From Candidatus Eiseniibacteriota bacterium (GTDB lineage Bacteria; Arandabacterota; Arandabacteria; JAGLYR01): a DNA stretch of 22,098 nt. The notes below the pieces were generated by a model. It saw nothing but the letters and a program-made list of their open reading frames with translations. It did no database searches and had not been told where the DNA came from. The stretch's first letter is position 1, and every line of letters begins with the position of its first letter. Shown here one piece after another: positions 15,011-22,098 of this stretch. The translations under genes were made by a program, and so were the position numbers. The stretch spans positions 1-22,098 of the forward strand of contig JAGLYR010000058.1 of NCBI GenBank assembly GCA_023132135.1. Direction: 5' to 3'.

Positions 15011-17098
15011 CTATTCGGCCTCCCGCTCCGCCTGAGCCTCTTCCTTTACCTTCTCCGCCAATTCCTTTGGGAGCTCTTCGTAGTGGGAAAACTCCTGCTC
15101 GTGGACTCCGCGGCCCTGGGTCATGGAACGAAGATGCGTGGAGTAGCGGTAGAGCTCGGCCAGCGGGACCGTGGCGCGCACCACCTGGAAATTGCCCTCG
15201 GCATCCATGCCCTGGATCTTGCCGCGCCGGCTGCTAAGGTCGCCCATCACGTCTCCCATGTAGTCCTCCGGAACCCGTACCTTGATCCGGTAGATCGGCT
15301 CCAGGAGGTACGGCTGCGCCTCCAGGAAACCTTTCCGGAAAGCCATGGAACCGGCCACCTTGAAGGAGTTCTCCGAGGAATCCACGTTGTGATAGGAACC
15401 ATCGTCCAGTATGACCTTGAGATCCACGACGGGGCGGTTGGCCAGGGGTCCCGACTTCAAGGGTTCGGCGATCCCCTTTTCGACCGCCGGGATGAACTTG
15501 CCGGGTACCGAGCCGCCGACGATGGCATTCACGAATTCGTAGCCTTCTCCGCGCGCCTGGGGTTCCAGCTTGAGCCAGACATCTCCGTACTGGCCCCTTC
15601 CCCCTGTCTGTTTCTTGTACTTGCCCTGAACACGCGCTGTGCCCTTGATGGTCTCACGATAGGGGATCTTGGGCTTTACCAATTCCACCTGGACACCGAA
15701 ACGTTCCTTCAGCCGCTTGGTCAGCACCTCCAGGTGGAGCTCGCCCAGGCCGGCGATGATGGTCTGGTGCAGAGCCGCATCCACCGTCAAGGAGAAAGTG
15801 GGATCTTCTTCCCTCAGTCGGGCCATTCCACCGGCAATCTTGTCTTCTTCACCTTTGGTGACCGCCCGGATGGCCGTCTCCATGACAGGTTTCGGGAAAT
15901 TGATTTCCGGCAAAAGGACGGGGAACTTCTGCTCACCAAGGGTATCGCCCGTCGCCGTATTCTTGAGCTTCACAGCAGCGCCGAAGTCACCGGCTACCAC
16001 TCGCGCAACTTCCTTCCTTTCCTTCCCGGCCACAGCATGGATCTGACCCGTCTTCTCGGAGGCGTCTTTCGTGTGGTTGTAGATTTCCGTCCCCGCCCCG
16101 AGCGTTCCCGAGTAGACCCGGAAAAGAGAGAGCTCGCCGACATGAGGTTCCGAGACCGTCTTGAACACAAAAGCGGCCAGCGGTCCGGAGGGCAAAGGCT
16201 CCAGCTCGGTCTTCTCCTCCGTACCCGGCTTGTTCCCCACCACGGTTCCCCGGTCCACCGGCGACGGAAGCAGTTGAGCGATTCCATCCATGACCTGCTT
16301 CACACCCCGATTGACCAACCCCGCGGCACAGTACACGGGGAACAGGGTCCGCCCGATCACGGCTCCGCGCATTCCAGAGGCAACGTCCTCATCGGACAGT
16401 TCCCCCGTCTCGAGGTACTTTTCCAACAGCGCATCATCGGACTCCGCCACCCGGTCGTAGATCTGGCTGCGGTACTCCTCCACCCGGGCGGCGTACTCCT
16501 CGGGCACGGCCTCTTCTGTCATGGAACCGTCGTCCTTGTCCCCGTAGCGGTAGGCCTTGCCGGCCAGGACATCAATGACGCCCACGAAGTTCTCCGCCCG
16601 ACCCCAGGGAATGCAGACGGCCACAGCCTGCGGTGAAATCCGGCTCCGGAAGCTCTCGAGGGCGGCATCGAAGTCCGCCTGTTCCTTGTCCATCCGGGAA
16701 ATCACGACAATGGCCGGTTGACCATTCTCGTCAATCTGCTGCCAGTTGAGATCGGTCCCCACTTCCACTCCGCCGTCACCGCGCACCAGGACAACGGCTG
16801 CATCCGCCACACGGATTCCGGCCCGAGTGTCACCGTAGAAGTCGCTGTATCCGGGAGTATCGATCAGGTTCAGTTTGCAGCCGTTCCACTCCATGTGGGT
16901 CAGCGTGAGGTTGATCGTGACCTTCCGCTCGATCTCGTCGGGTGCATAGTCCAAGAGGGAGCTGCCATCGTCGACCTTGCCGACTCGATTCGTCATGCCG
17001 GCGTTGAAGAGCATAGCATCCATCAGCGAGGTCTTACCCACGCCGCTATGCCCGAGCACGACAGCGTTTCTGATATCCTTGGGTTCATATTCCTTCAA
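15011..17098 (-). CDS. EF-G-like translational GTPase (EF-G2/FusA2 type)
   Basis: This 695-residue protein has the five-domain EF-G layout: GTPase domain (about 1-290) with P-loop GHSGVGKTS (16-24), DTPGYSDF (80-87), domain II, domains III-V with GGRGQYGDV in domain IV and DGSYHNVDSSENSFKVAGSMA near the tip. DTPGY in place of DTPGH, the divergent P-loop and the domain IV sequence place it with the EF-G2-like paralogues, not with canonical FusA. The G4 motif is SRMD (134-137) instead of NKMD, which could weaken guanine recognition. The start is TTG at 17098, supported by GAAGGAGGA nine bases upstream. A canonical fusA is expected elsewhere. The C-terminal 25 residues are a charged E/K/A tail. 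It may act in elongation, recycling or stress; its role is unproven. Confidence 0.92.
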   Translation of the reverse strand: MKEYEPKDIRNAVVLGHSGVGKTSLMDAMLFNAGMTNRVGKVDDGSSLLDYAPDEIERKVTINLTLTHMEWNGCKLNLIDTPGYSDFYGDTRAGIRVADAAVVLVRGDGGVEVGTDLNWQQIDENGQPAIVVISRMDKEQADFDAALESFRSRISPQAVAVCIPWGRAENFVGVIDVLAGKAYRYGDKDDGSMTEEAVPEEYAARVEEYRSQIYDRVAESDDALLEKYLETGELSDEDVASGMRGAVIGRTLFPVYCAAGLVNRGVKQVMDGIAQLLPSPVDRGTVVGNKPGTEEKTELEPLPSGPLAAFVFKTVSEPHVGELSLFRVYSGTLGAGTEIYNHTKDASEKTGQIHAVAGKERKEVARVVAGDFGAAVKLKNTATGDTLGEQKFPVLLPEINFPKPVMETAIRAVTKGEEDKIAGGMARLREEDPTFSLTVDAALHQTIIAGLGELHLEVLTKRLKERFGVQVELVKPKIPYRETIKGTARVQGKYKKQTGGRGQYGDVWLKLEPQARGEGYEFVNAIVGGSVPGKFIPAVEKGIAEPLKSGPLANRPVVDLKVILDDGSYHNVDSSENSFKVAGSMAFRKGFLEAQPYLLEPIYRIKVRVPEDYMGDVMGDLSSRRGKIQGMDAEGNFQVVRATVPLAELYRYSTHLRSMTQGRGVHEQEFSHYEELPKELAEKVKEEAQAEREAE

Positions 17099-17124
17099 GA
17101 CACAAGTCCTCCTTCACCAGTCAA

Positions 17125-17154
17125 CAGCAGGGATTCATGAATAATTCAGGCTAG
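17125..17154 (+). repeat. 30-bp dispersed repeat, copy 2 (divergent intergenic region)
   Basis: This copy differs from 88-117 at one position (t for c at 17146), and flanking sequence does not match. The palindrome attcatgaat is at 17133-17142. The change turns the ggatt/aatcc arm pair into ggatt/aattc, which still pairs through a G-U wobble in plus-strand RNA but not in minus-strand RNA. On the minus strand its end forms the -10 box (TAGCCT) of the candidate EF-G promoter, and the palindrome would lie at the transcription start. Together with the promoter it fills most of the 161-base gap between the two divergent genes. Confidence 0.8.
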
Positions 17155-17176
17155 CAGACCGGAAATGAGGTGTCAA
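17148..17176 (-). promoter_or_regulatory. Candidate promoter of the EF-G2 gene
   Basis: On the minus strand a perfect -35 box TTGACA (17171-17176) stands 17 bases from TAGCCT (17148-17153), preceded by TGC as an extended -10. Predicted initiation near 17141 leaves a 43-base leader with a strong ribosome-binding site before the TTG start at 17098. The -10 box falls within the 30-bp repeat, so the repeat contributes to the promoter or overlies an operator. Confidence 0.6.
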
Positions 17177-17259
17177 TAGCGTTCTCGACAACGTTTCTGT
17201 TGCCTTCCTCAGCCGGATGTAGTGAATTCAGTCAGGACACCCAACATGGAAACCGCTCT

Positions 17260-18837
17260 ATGATTACGACAGACCGTGGACTTCCCAAGCTCCGGTATGT
17301 GATCCTGGTTTCCGCAGTTCTGGTGGTCCTCGCCCACTGGCTGCAGGACACAACGGGACTGAGCCTCGGAGACGAGGGTTACCTCTGGTATGGGACTCTT
17401 CGCACAGCGGAGGGGGATGTTCCAATCCGGGATTTTCGCTCCTACGATCCGGGGAGGTACTACTGGTGCGCAGCATTCTCGCATCTCTTCGGAGACGGAC
17501 TTCTCGGACTCCGAAGAAGCTCGGCCGTCTTTCAGCTCCTTGGACTCCTCTGTGGTCTTCTTGCCCTGACGCGCGTCATCCGGAACCCATTCCTCCTGGC
17601 CTCGTGCGGGATTTGTATGACCCTGTGGATGCAACCCGTGTACAAGCTGTTCGAACCTGCGGTCGCGATGATGGCCATCTGGTTTGGCGTGAGGTTGCTG
17701 GAGAAACCCTCCAAGGCGCACCTTCTCGTTGCCGGTATCTTCGTGGGACTGGCCGCCTTTGTGGGGCGAAACCTGGGACTCTATTGCTTCCTCGCTTTCG
17801 CCTGCATCATTCTCTACCTTCGCTTCAAGATGCACACCCTGCCGTTGTGGAGATCCGTCTGGATCTGGACAGTAGGGATTGTGGTCGGCTACTCGCCACA
17901 GCTGGCCATGATTGTTTTCATCCCGGGATACGCATCGAGCTTCATCGACTCAGTAGTGTTTCTCCACGCCAGAGGCGGCGCGAATCTTGGCCTGCCGGTG
18001 CCATGGCCGTGGAGCGCAAGTCTGTCGAGCTCAGGCCTGAGCATCGTCACGGAATTGTCTCTGGGGGTGAGCTTCCTTCTGTTTCCGATCTTTCTGGGGG
18101 GCTCGGTGGCCTACCTTCTTCTCGCCCCAAGGCACCGAATTGCAGAAAGGCACCTGCTCGTGGCATGTTTGTTCGTAGGGCTTTTCTACTCTCACCATGC
18201 CTTCTCCCGCGCTGAGCTCTACCACCTCAGCGGTGCGATTCATCCAGTTCTCATGGGACTGATGGCGGCGGCGTTCATTCCGGGAAAGCAATACCGGCGG
18301 GCAATCCTGCCGGCGGTGCTCATCGCTGCTACGTTACCTTCGGCCACCGGTGGAATATCTGTCCTCCAAAGACTGCGCTTGCCTGAGAAGAAATTCGTCC
18401 TTGCCGACATACGGGGCGATTCGGTCTGGATCTCCCGGCGTAAGGCGCACCTGCTGAACAGTACCCAAGACCTTGTCAAGGAACGGGTCTCGGCGGAGGA
18501 GAGCATTCTCATTGCTCCACACGAGACGGTCCTCTACCCCATGCTGGGGCGCAAAGCGCCCATCTGGGACCCCTACCTCCTGTGGCCCCACACGGAGAAA
18601 AAGCAGGTCGAGATGATCGCGGATCTTGAGAAGAACAACACGCAGTGGGCCCTGGTCTTTTTCGGCGCCGTGGACAACACAGACGATCGCAGTCTCCGGA
18701 AAGCACAGCCTTTACTCTGGGCCTACCTGGCGCGTGAATTCGAACCTGTACCCGTGAGCGGCTTCACTCCCGATACGTCCTTGATGCGCCGGAAGGATTC
18801 GCAGGGATCAGAGACCAAACCGGAGTTGCCCCAATGA
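17260..18837 (+). CDS. Polytopic membrane protein, GT-C glycosyltransferase-like
   Basis: The 525-residue product has an N-terminal membrane segment (about 12-27), a first extracytoplasmic loop with the acidic motif LSLGDEGYLWYG (35-46) and VPIRDFRSYDPGRYYW (54-69), about ten more hydrophobic segments to residue 360, and a soluble C-terminal part of about 150 residues. An Asp/Glu pair in the first loop after TM1 is typical of GT-C enzymes, which use polyprenyl-phosphate sugars. The family resemblance is by topology and motif only. The ATG at 17260 is chosen because it starts just before TM1; a GTG at 17170 would add a 30-residue non-hydrophobic extension overlapping the promoter region. It leads a four-gene operon, with an ATGA overlap to the next gene. 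Donor and acceptor cannot be named. Confidence 0.75.
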   Translation: MITTDRGLPKLRYVILVSAVLVVLAHWLQDTTGLSLGDEGYLWYGTLRTAEGDVPIRDFRSYDPGRYYWCAAFSHLFGDGLLGLRRSSAVFQLLGLLCGLLALTRVIRNPFLLASCGICMTLWMQPVYKLFEPAVAMMAIWFGVRLLEKPSKAHLLVAGIFVGLAAFVGRNLGLYCFLAFACIILYLRFKMHTLPLWRSVWIWTVGIVVGYSPQLAMIVFIPGYASSFIDSVVFLHARGGANLGLPVPWPWSASLSSSGLSIVTELSLGVSFLLFPIFLGGSVAYLLLAPRHRIAERHLLVACLFVGLFYSHHAFSRAELYHLSGAIHPVLMGLMAAAFIPGKQYRRAILPAVLIAATLPSATGGISVLQRLRLPEKKFVLADIRGDSVWISRRKAHLLNSTQDLVKERVSAEESILIAPHETVLYPMLGRKAPIWDPYLLWPHTEKKQVEMIADLEKNNTQWALVFFGAVDNTDDRSLRKAQPLLWAYLAREFEPVPVSGFTPDTSLMRRKDSQGSETKPELPQ

Positions 18838-19835
18838 CGGATGAGAGAAGCGATCCTAACCGCAAGAAGATCATCGGCATGCTGAAGCTGTGCGTCAGCG
18901 CCGTCCTGCTGCTCATTGTCTGGCGCAGCGCTGCATCCGGGGGAGATCTCGTCGAGACCTTGCGCGGGGCGAACCCCCTGCTGTTGGTTGTCGCTGCAGC
19001 GACTTTCGCCGCGGGGCAGGCGGTCGCGGCACTCCGGCTCCACTACATCCTGCTCAGACTCCGGCGCCGCGTGGGTTTCCCTACCGTCCTGAGAGCTCAT
19101 TTCATCGGCATCTGGTTCAATCAGCTGCTGCCCACGGGATTCGGCGGCGACATCGTGAAACTCCTTGTGCTTCGCCGGCCCGGCGACACTCTTCGTTTCA
19201 CGCGAGCTGTTCTCCTTGGGCGGGCTTTCGGACTAACCGCGCTGCTCCTCGCTGCCATCCTCCTGGTGCCTTTCTACGGTACCGTATTGACCAGAACCCG
19301 CCCCTTCCATGCCATCGCCCTGGTATCCCTGGCCGGTCTTGCGGGCCTCGGAATCGGGGTTATCGTGGCCGGGAACCGGAATCTCACAGGGAAACTCGCC
19401 CGGCCACTCAAGTTCATCTTCCTTCTTCTCCAGGACATGAGACGTTTTGCGCGGGGACGCCCGTTCGTAGAGCAAGTGGTAACTTCGGGCCTGGTGGTCC
19501 TCTCGGTTGTTGCCTGCTTCGTGATTCTCGGTTGGGCTCTGGGACGCCCGATTGGATTCGCCACCTGCCTGGTCATCGTACCGCCCATCATTGTTTCCAT
19601 GCACCTGCCGCTGTCCTACGGCGGTTGGGGTATCCGGGAGGTGGGAGCCGTAGCACTTCTTCCTTTCGGGGGCATACCGCCCGATATCGCGTTTCTCATG
19701 TCGCTGTTGTACGGACTGGTTATCCTGGTATCCGGCCTCGCGGGTCTGGTTCTCTGGCACATGCCCGGCTCACGCCGTCTCACTCGCGGGGGAAACCCCG
19801 TGAGGGACAAACCATCCACAGAGGACGCAGCGTAG
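18834..19835 (+). CDS. LPG_synthase_TM (AglD/YbhN, UPF0104) family membrane protein
   Basis: The 333-residue integral membrane protein resembles the transmembrane domain of lysylphosphatidylglycerol synthase (MprF) and stand-alone AglD/YbhN proteins. It has 7-8 hydrophobic segments, with the conserved FNQLLPTGFGGDIVKLL (about residues 94-110) and PLSYGGWGIREVGAVALLP in the last third, both hallmarks of the family. No cytoplasmic aminoacyl-transfer domain is present, so lysyl transfer is not implied. Related proteins are discussed as lipid flippases or polyprenol-glycan processing factors. The ATG at 18834 overlaps the preceding stop as ATGA. The next gene starts 37 bases after its end. Coupling to a GT-C-like protein and an oxidoreductase suggests lipid-linked glycan handling, which is inference. 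Confidence 0.87.
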   Translation: MTDERSDPNRKKIIGMLKLCVSAVLLLIVWRSAASGGDLVETLRGANPLLLVVAAATFAAGQAVAALRLHYILLRLRRRVGFPTVLRAHFIGIWFNQLLPTGFGGDIVKLLVLRRPGDTLRFTRAVLLGRAFGLTALLLAAILLVPFYGTVLTRTRPFHAIALVSLAGLAGLGIGVIVAGNRNLTGKLARPLKFIFLLLQDMRRFARGRPFVEQVVTSGLVVLSVVACFVILGWALGRPIGFATCLVIVPPIIVSMHLPLSYGGWGIREVGAVALLPFGGIPPDIAFLMSLLYGLVILVSGLAGLVLWHMPGSRRLTRGGNPVRDKPSTEDAA

Positions 19836-19872
19836 GTCGGAGAACCTGTGCACATTTCAAACCGGGGGAGAC

Positions 19873-21156
19873 ATGAGTCCATATGAGGAAAACGGCAATG
19901 TTCTGATCCTGGGCGGAGGCTACGCGGGACTCGCAGCGGCCTATCGACTCGGGCGGCACGGCATCCCCAGCACGCTCATCGAGGCTCAGCCCAAGGTGGG
20001 TGGGCTGGCCGCGTGCTCCACCATTGACGGAGTCGCTGTCGAGCATTTCTACCACCACATCAAACCGGAAGACGGACACGTGATCAGCCTGATCGAGGAA
20101 TTGGGCCTGGGTTACGGCCTCCATTGGGCCGACACGCGGATGGGATTCTACATCGATGGCAGCTTTCACCCTTTCAGCACACCCATGGACCTGCTCCGCT
20201 TCTCCCCCCTATCGCTTATGGACCGCTTTCGGTTTGCATGGGGTGTGTTCAAGGCCAAGCGGACAGAGGGAAAGACGCTCGAGGGCATGAACGCTGAGGA
20301 GTGGGTAGTTCGCGAATGGGGCCGCAGTGTCTATGAGCGCATCATGCGCCCGATGCTTATGAATAAGTTCGGCATTCCACCGGCGTGGATATCCGCCGGC
20401 TTCCTGCAAGGGCGGATCAAGGGGCTTTCGTCTGCGAAATCGAGCGCACGGGGAGGCGAGCAGCTCGCATACCTCCGTGGGAGCCTCCAGACCCTCACCG
20501 ACCGGCTGGAGGAGGAAATCCGGAACACCTGTCACATCAGGGTCAGTACACCGATCGAACGGATCGATACCTCCCCGGACGGCTTTCATGTGCACAGTGG
20601 CGACGAGGAGTTCACGGCCCCGTTCGTAGTGAACACACTCCCGCTCACGGTGTTCGAGAGCATTCGAAAGAACTTCGAGTTCCGCACCTCCATTCAGTAC
20701 CAGGCTGTGGCGTGCGGGGTGTTCTCCATCGAGGAGGAACTGACCCCTCTCTACTGGATCAACATCCTTGACGATGACGTTACGTTTCGCGTATTCGTGA
20801 ACCAATCGAGAATGGATGAGTATTCTCATCCGATCGTCTATTGCGCGAACTACCTGCGGGCGGACGATCCTCTCTTTCGAAGACCCGATGACGAGATCCT
20901 CGATCTCTATATCGGGAGCATGAAGAAGATGTTTGGACGAGTGACGCTTCGCGAGGGACGGCTCTTCCGTTCCCGGCATGCCACGCCTGTGTTCGACCGG
21001 GATTTCGCTGCCAGGACAGCCAACCTGGATGACTGCGTGCCGGGCATGGTCTTCGCAGGGAACATCAAGGTCTACCCTTACAGCCGCACCGTCAGCAGCG
21101 TCATCGGCACCGGCTTTGCCGCCGCTGATCGCATCCTCGAAGGGAGTCGACCATGA
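19873..21156 (+). CDS. FAD-dependent oxidoreductase, amine-oxidase/PPOX-like fold
   Basis: This 427-residue protein has an N-terminal FAD-binding Rossmann motif (VLILGGGYAGLAAAYRLG, glycines 14-16 and 19), Glu37 for the adenine ribose, and the second-nucleotide segment PKVGGLAA. A conserved block follows: HFYHHI, GFYIDGSFHPFSTPMDLLRF and SLMDRFRFAWGV. The C-terminus has the FAD-closing motif MVFAGN...TGFAAADRIL. This matches COG1232-like oxidoreductases often found with glycosyltransferases, not haem synthesis. The ATG at 19873 has a GGGGGAGA ribosome-binding site. It overlaps the next gene as ATGA. No membrane segment is seen, so it is cytoplasmic or peripheral. The substrate is unknown: a polyprenyl, sterol-like or sugar-linked compound are all possible. 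Confidence 0.85.
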   Translation: MSPYEENGNVLILGGGYAGLAAAYRLGRHGIPSTLIEAQPKVGGLAACSTIDGVAVEHFYHHIKPEDGHVISLIEELGLGYGLHWADTRMGFYIDGSFHPFSTPMDLLRFSPLSLMDRFRFAWGVFKAKRTEGKTLEGMNAEEWVVREWGRSVYERIMRPMLMNKFGIPPAWISAGFLQGRIKGLSSAKSSARGGEQLAYLRGSLQTLTDRLEEEIRNTCHIRVSTPIERIDTSPDGFHVHSGDEEFTAPFVVNTLPLTVFESIRKNFEFRTSIQYQAVACGVFSIEEELTPLYWINILDDDVTFRVFVNQSRMDEYSHPIVYCANYLRADDPLFRRPDDEILDLYIGSMKKMFGRVTLREGRLFRSRHATPVFDRDFAARTANLDDCVPGMVFAGNIKVYPYSRTVSSVIGTGFAAADRILEGSRP

Positions 21157-22031
21157 GACAACCGATGGTTCCGATCCTGATCCTCATCGTGCTGGCTGCC
21201 CTGTCTTGCCAGGAACGTGAATCTACCTCACAGGGCCCCGCTGAGGGAACGGTCTCATCCGCCGACGGCCTGGGAATCCATTACCGCACCAGGGGGAGCG
21301 GCGAGCCGGCGCTGGTCTTTGTTCATGGATGGTCCTGTGACGGTAGCTACTGGACCGCCCAGTGGGATCATTTTACAGCGAATCACCAGGTGGTCACCAT
21401 CGATCTGGGCGGCCACGGACAGTCGGGCCTGGGCCGTGGACGTTGGAGCATGGTCGCATTCGGCGCCGATGTGCGCGCCGTGGTGGAGAAGCTGGACCTC
21501 GACGATGTTGTTCTCATCGGCCACTCTATGGGCGGCGCCATTATCGTGGAGGCAACCCTCGGGATGCCGGGGCGCGTGCGCGGGCTCGTGGGCGTGGACA
21601 ACTTCCAGACACCGTACCTGGATATGACCCCGCAGCAGATTGAGGATTTCGTAAGCCGGATGCAGGTGAACTTCGTCACGAATACCGAAGATTGGGTCAG
21701 GAGTATGTTCCCGCCCGGGGCAGACCCCCTCATGGTGGACAAAGTCGCCAAGGACATGGCGTCCGCACCGCCGGAAGTCGCGACCAGCGCCCTGCGCGAA
21801 TTGCTCATCTGGTACAGCACGCAGGCTCCCGCGGCGCTCGAGAAGCTGAGGGTCCCGCTCCAGTGCATCAGCTCCGACAAGCACCCGACTGATGTCGAAG
21901 GGATCTCTGCGATCGTGGACAGGTACGAGCTGCGTCTCATGCCCGGCCACGGCCATTTTCTCATGCTCGAGGATCCAGCGACCTTCAACTCCCTCTTGGA
22001 GGACGCTCTCGACTGCCTCGCCACCAAGTAG
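21153..22031 (+). CDS. Secreted alpha/beta hydrolase, probable lipoprotein
   Basis: The 292-residue protein begins with a signal peptide whose hydrophobic core (about 6-18, VPILILIVLAALS) ends at Cys19 in the lipobox-like AALSC, so anchoring as a lipoprotein is likely. The alpha/beta hydrolase fold follows: oxyanion segment LVFVHGWSCDGSYW (54-67), IDLGGHGQSG (83-92), nucleophile elbow GHSMGG (123-128, Ser125), probable acid Asp242 in ISSDKHPTD, and catalytic His268 in PGHGHF. The ATG at 21153 overlaps the preceding stop as ATGA. It closes the four-gene operon, so its substrate may be an ester or lipid made by the upstream proteins. The family is too broad to assign a substrate. Confidence 0.88.
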   Translation: MRQPMVPILILIVLAALSCQERESTSQGPAEGTVSSADGLGIHYRTRGSGEPALVFVHGWSCDGSYWTAQWDHFTANHQVVTIDLGGHGQSGLGRGRWSMVAFGADVRAVVEKLDLDDVVLIGHSMGGAIIVEATLGMPGRVRGLVGVDNFQTPYLDMTPQQIEDFVSRMQVNFVTNTEDWVRSMFPPGADPLMVDKVAKDMASAPPEVATSALRELLIWYSTQAPAALEKLRVPLQCISSDKHPTDVEGISAIVDRYELRLMPGHGHFLMLEDPATFNSLLEDALDCLATK

Positions 22032-22047
22032 CCTGCATTTCTCACCA

Positions 22048-22079
22048 GGTTTCTGCTACGGGGCCTGGCCCAAGAAACC
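22048..22079 (+). terminator. Hairpin after the operon, possible terminator
   Basis: Seven-base arms ggtttct (22048-22054) and agaaacc (22073-22079) enclose an inner palindrome gggcctggccc (22061-22071), 16 bases after the hydrolase stop codon. The position suits termination of the plus-strand operon. No T-run follows, so Rho-independent action is unproven. Confidence 0.4.
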
Positions 22080-22098
22080 GTTCGTCCTGAGCCCGTCG
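22078..22098 (+). repeat. Left half of a dispersed palindromic repeat, cut by window end
   Basis: The last 21 bases, ending in ttcgtcctgagcccgtcg, match from memory the left half of a palindromic intergenic repeat seen in many unrelated bacterial genomes, whose right half would read gaaggacgaa or similar. Only half is present, so the palindrome cannot be confirmed here. The remaining 22032-22077 holds the hairpin above and nothing coding. Confidence 0.45.

Noticed and set aside
14993-16636. Long open frame on the plus strand (547 codons) opposite the EF-G2 gene
   Set aside because: It is antisense to a clearly recognised protein, has no domain-like sequence, and long antisense frames are expected at this G+C.
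17201-17232. Plus-strand promoter for the four-gene operon (TTGCCT with TGAATT 17 bases on)
   Set aside because: The -10 matches only three of six consensus positions and lacks the TGC-TAG pattern; too weak to annotate, although a promoter must lie near here if the operon starts at 17260.
17170-17259. Upstream GTG start for the GT-C-like gene
   Set aside because: The extra 30 residues overlap the -35 box of the divergent promoter, have no ribosome-binding site of note and put a polar stretch before TM1.
18834-19835. Lysylphosphatidylglycerol synthase (MprF) function
   Set aside because: Only the membrane domain is present; the cytoplasmic aminoacyl-transfer domain needed for lysyl-lipid synthesis is missing.
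1-22098. tRNA, rRNA, CRISPR array, riboswitch or transposase gene
   Set aside because: Intergenic gaps are too short for most of these and I saw no cloverleaf, regularly spaced repeats, known riboswitch core or transposase motifs.

Overview
The window is a compact stretch of a bacterial chromosome with fairly high G+C. Twenty housekeeping genes run leftwards on the minus strand (about 114-17098), and a four-gene operon runs rightwards on the plus strand (17260-22031). Gene order (ffh-rpsP-khpA-rimM-trmD-rplS; queA-tgt-yajC; def-fmt-rsmB; yebC; ruvC-ruvA-ruvB) is typical of many phyla. Protein divergence, free use of GTG/TTG starts and a stand-alone PASTA protein suggest a little-studied lineage, perhaps near the FCB superphylum (Eisenbacteria, Krumholzibacteria, Latescibacteria, Gemmatimonadota and relatives). 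The phylum is a guess; only the bacterial nature and the housekeeping assignments are firm.

Layout of the minus strand, in transcription order. (a) An EF-G-like GTPase of the EF-G2 type (15011-17098), then a sugar-isomerase-like TIM barrel (13986-14921). (b) yebC (13136-13885) behind its own candidate promoter, then ruvC, ruvA and ruvB with translationally overlapping junctions, closed by a clear intrinsic terminator at 10861-10896. (c) queA-tgt-yajC-def-fmt-rsmB-PASTA-rpe: queuosine tRNA modification, a Sec translocon accessory, N-formyl processing, 16S rRNA m5C methylation, a membrane-anchored PASTA protein and a pentose-phosphate enzyme. The last part resembles the Firmicutes def-fmt-rsmB-rlmN-stp-prkC-rsgA-rpe cluster, but rlmN, the phosphatase, the kinase domain and rsgA are all absent. 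(d) ffh-rpsP-khpA-rimM-trmD-rplS: protein targeting and ribosome assembly, behind another candidate promoter.

The plus-strand operon (17260-22031) encodes a GT-C-like polytopic membrane protein, an LPG_synthase_TM/AglD-YbhN family membrane protein, an FAD-dependent amine-oxidase-type oxidoreductase, and a probable lipoprotein alpha/beta hydrolase. ATGA overlaps join genes 1-2 and 3-4; 37 bases separate 2-3. This is the only clearly accessory part and the best candidate for an uncharacterised pathway, most likely envelope glycolipid or polyprenyl-linked glycan chemistry (inference).

Two non-coding signals stand out. A 30-bp element occurs twice with one mismatch: over the rplS stop codon (88-117) and between the divergent EF-G and GT-C genes (17125-17154). 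Three minus-strand promoter candidates, before EF-G, yebC and ffh, share one architecture: TTGNNN, 17-bp spacer ending in TGC, then TAGNNT. The -10 of the EF-G promoter lies inside the second copy of the 30-bp element. Several housekeeping enzymes have unusual residues at normally invariant sites (Rpe, Ffh, EF-G2, Tgt). No tRNA, rRNA, CRISPR array or transposase gene was seen.
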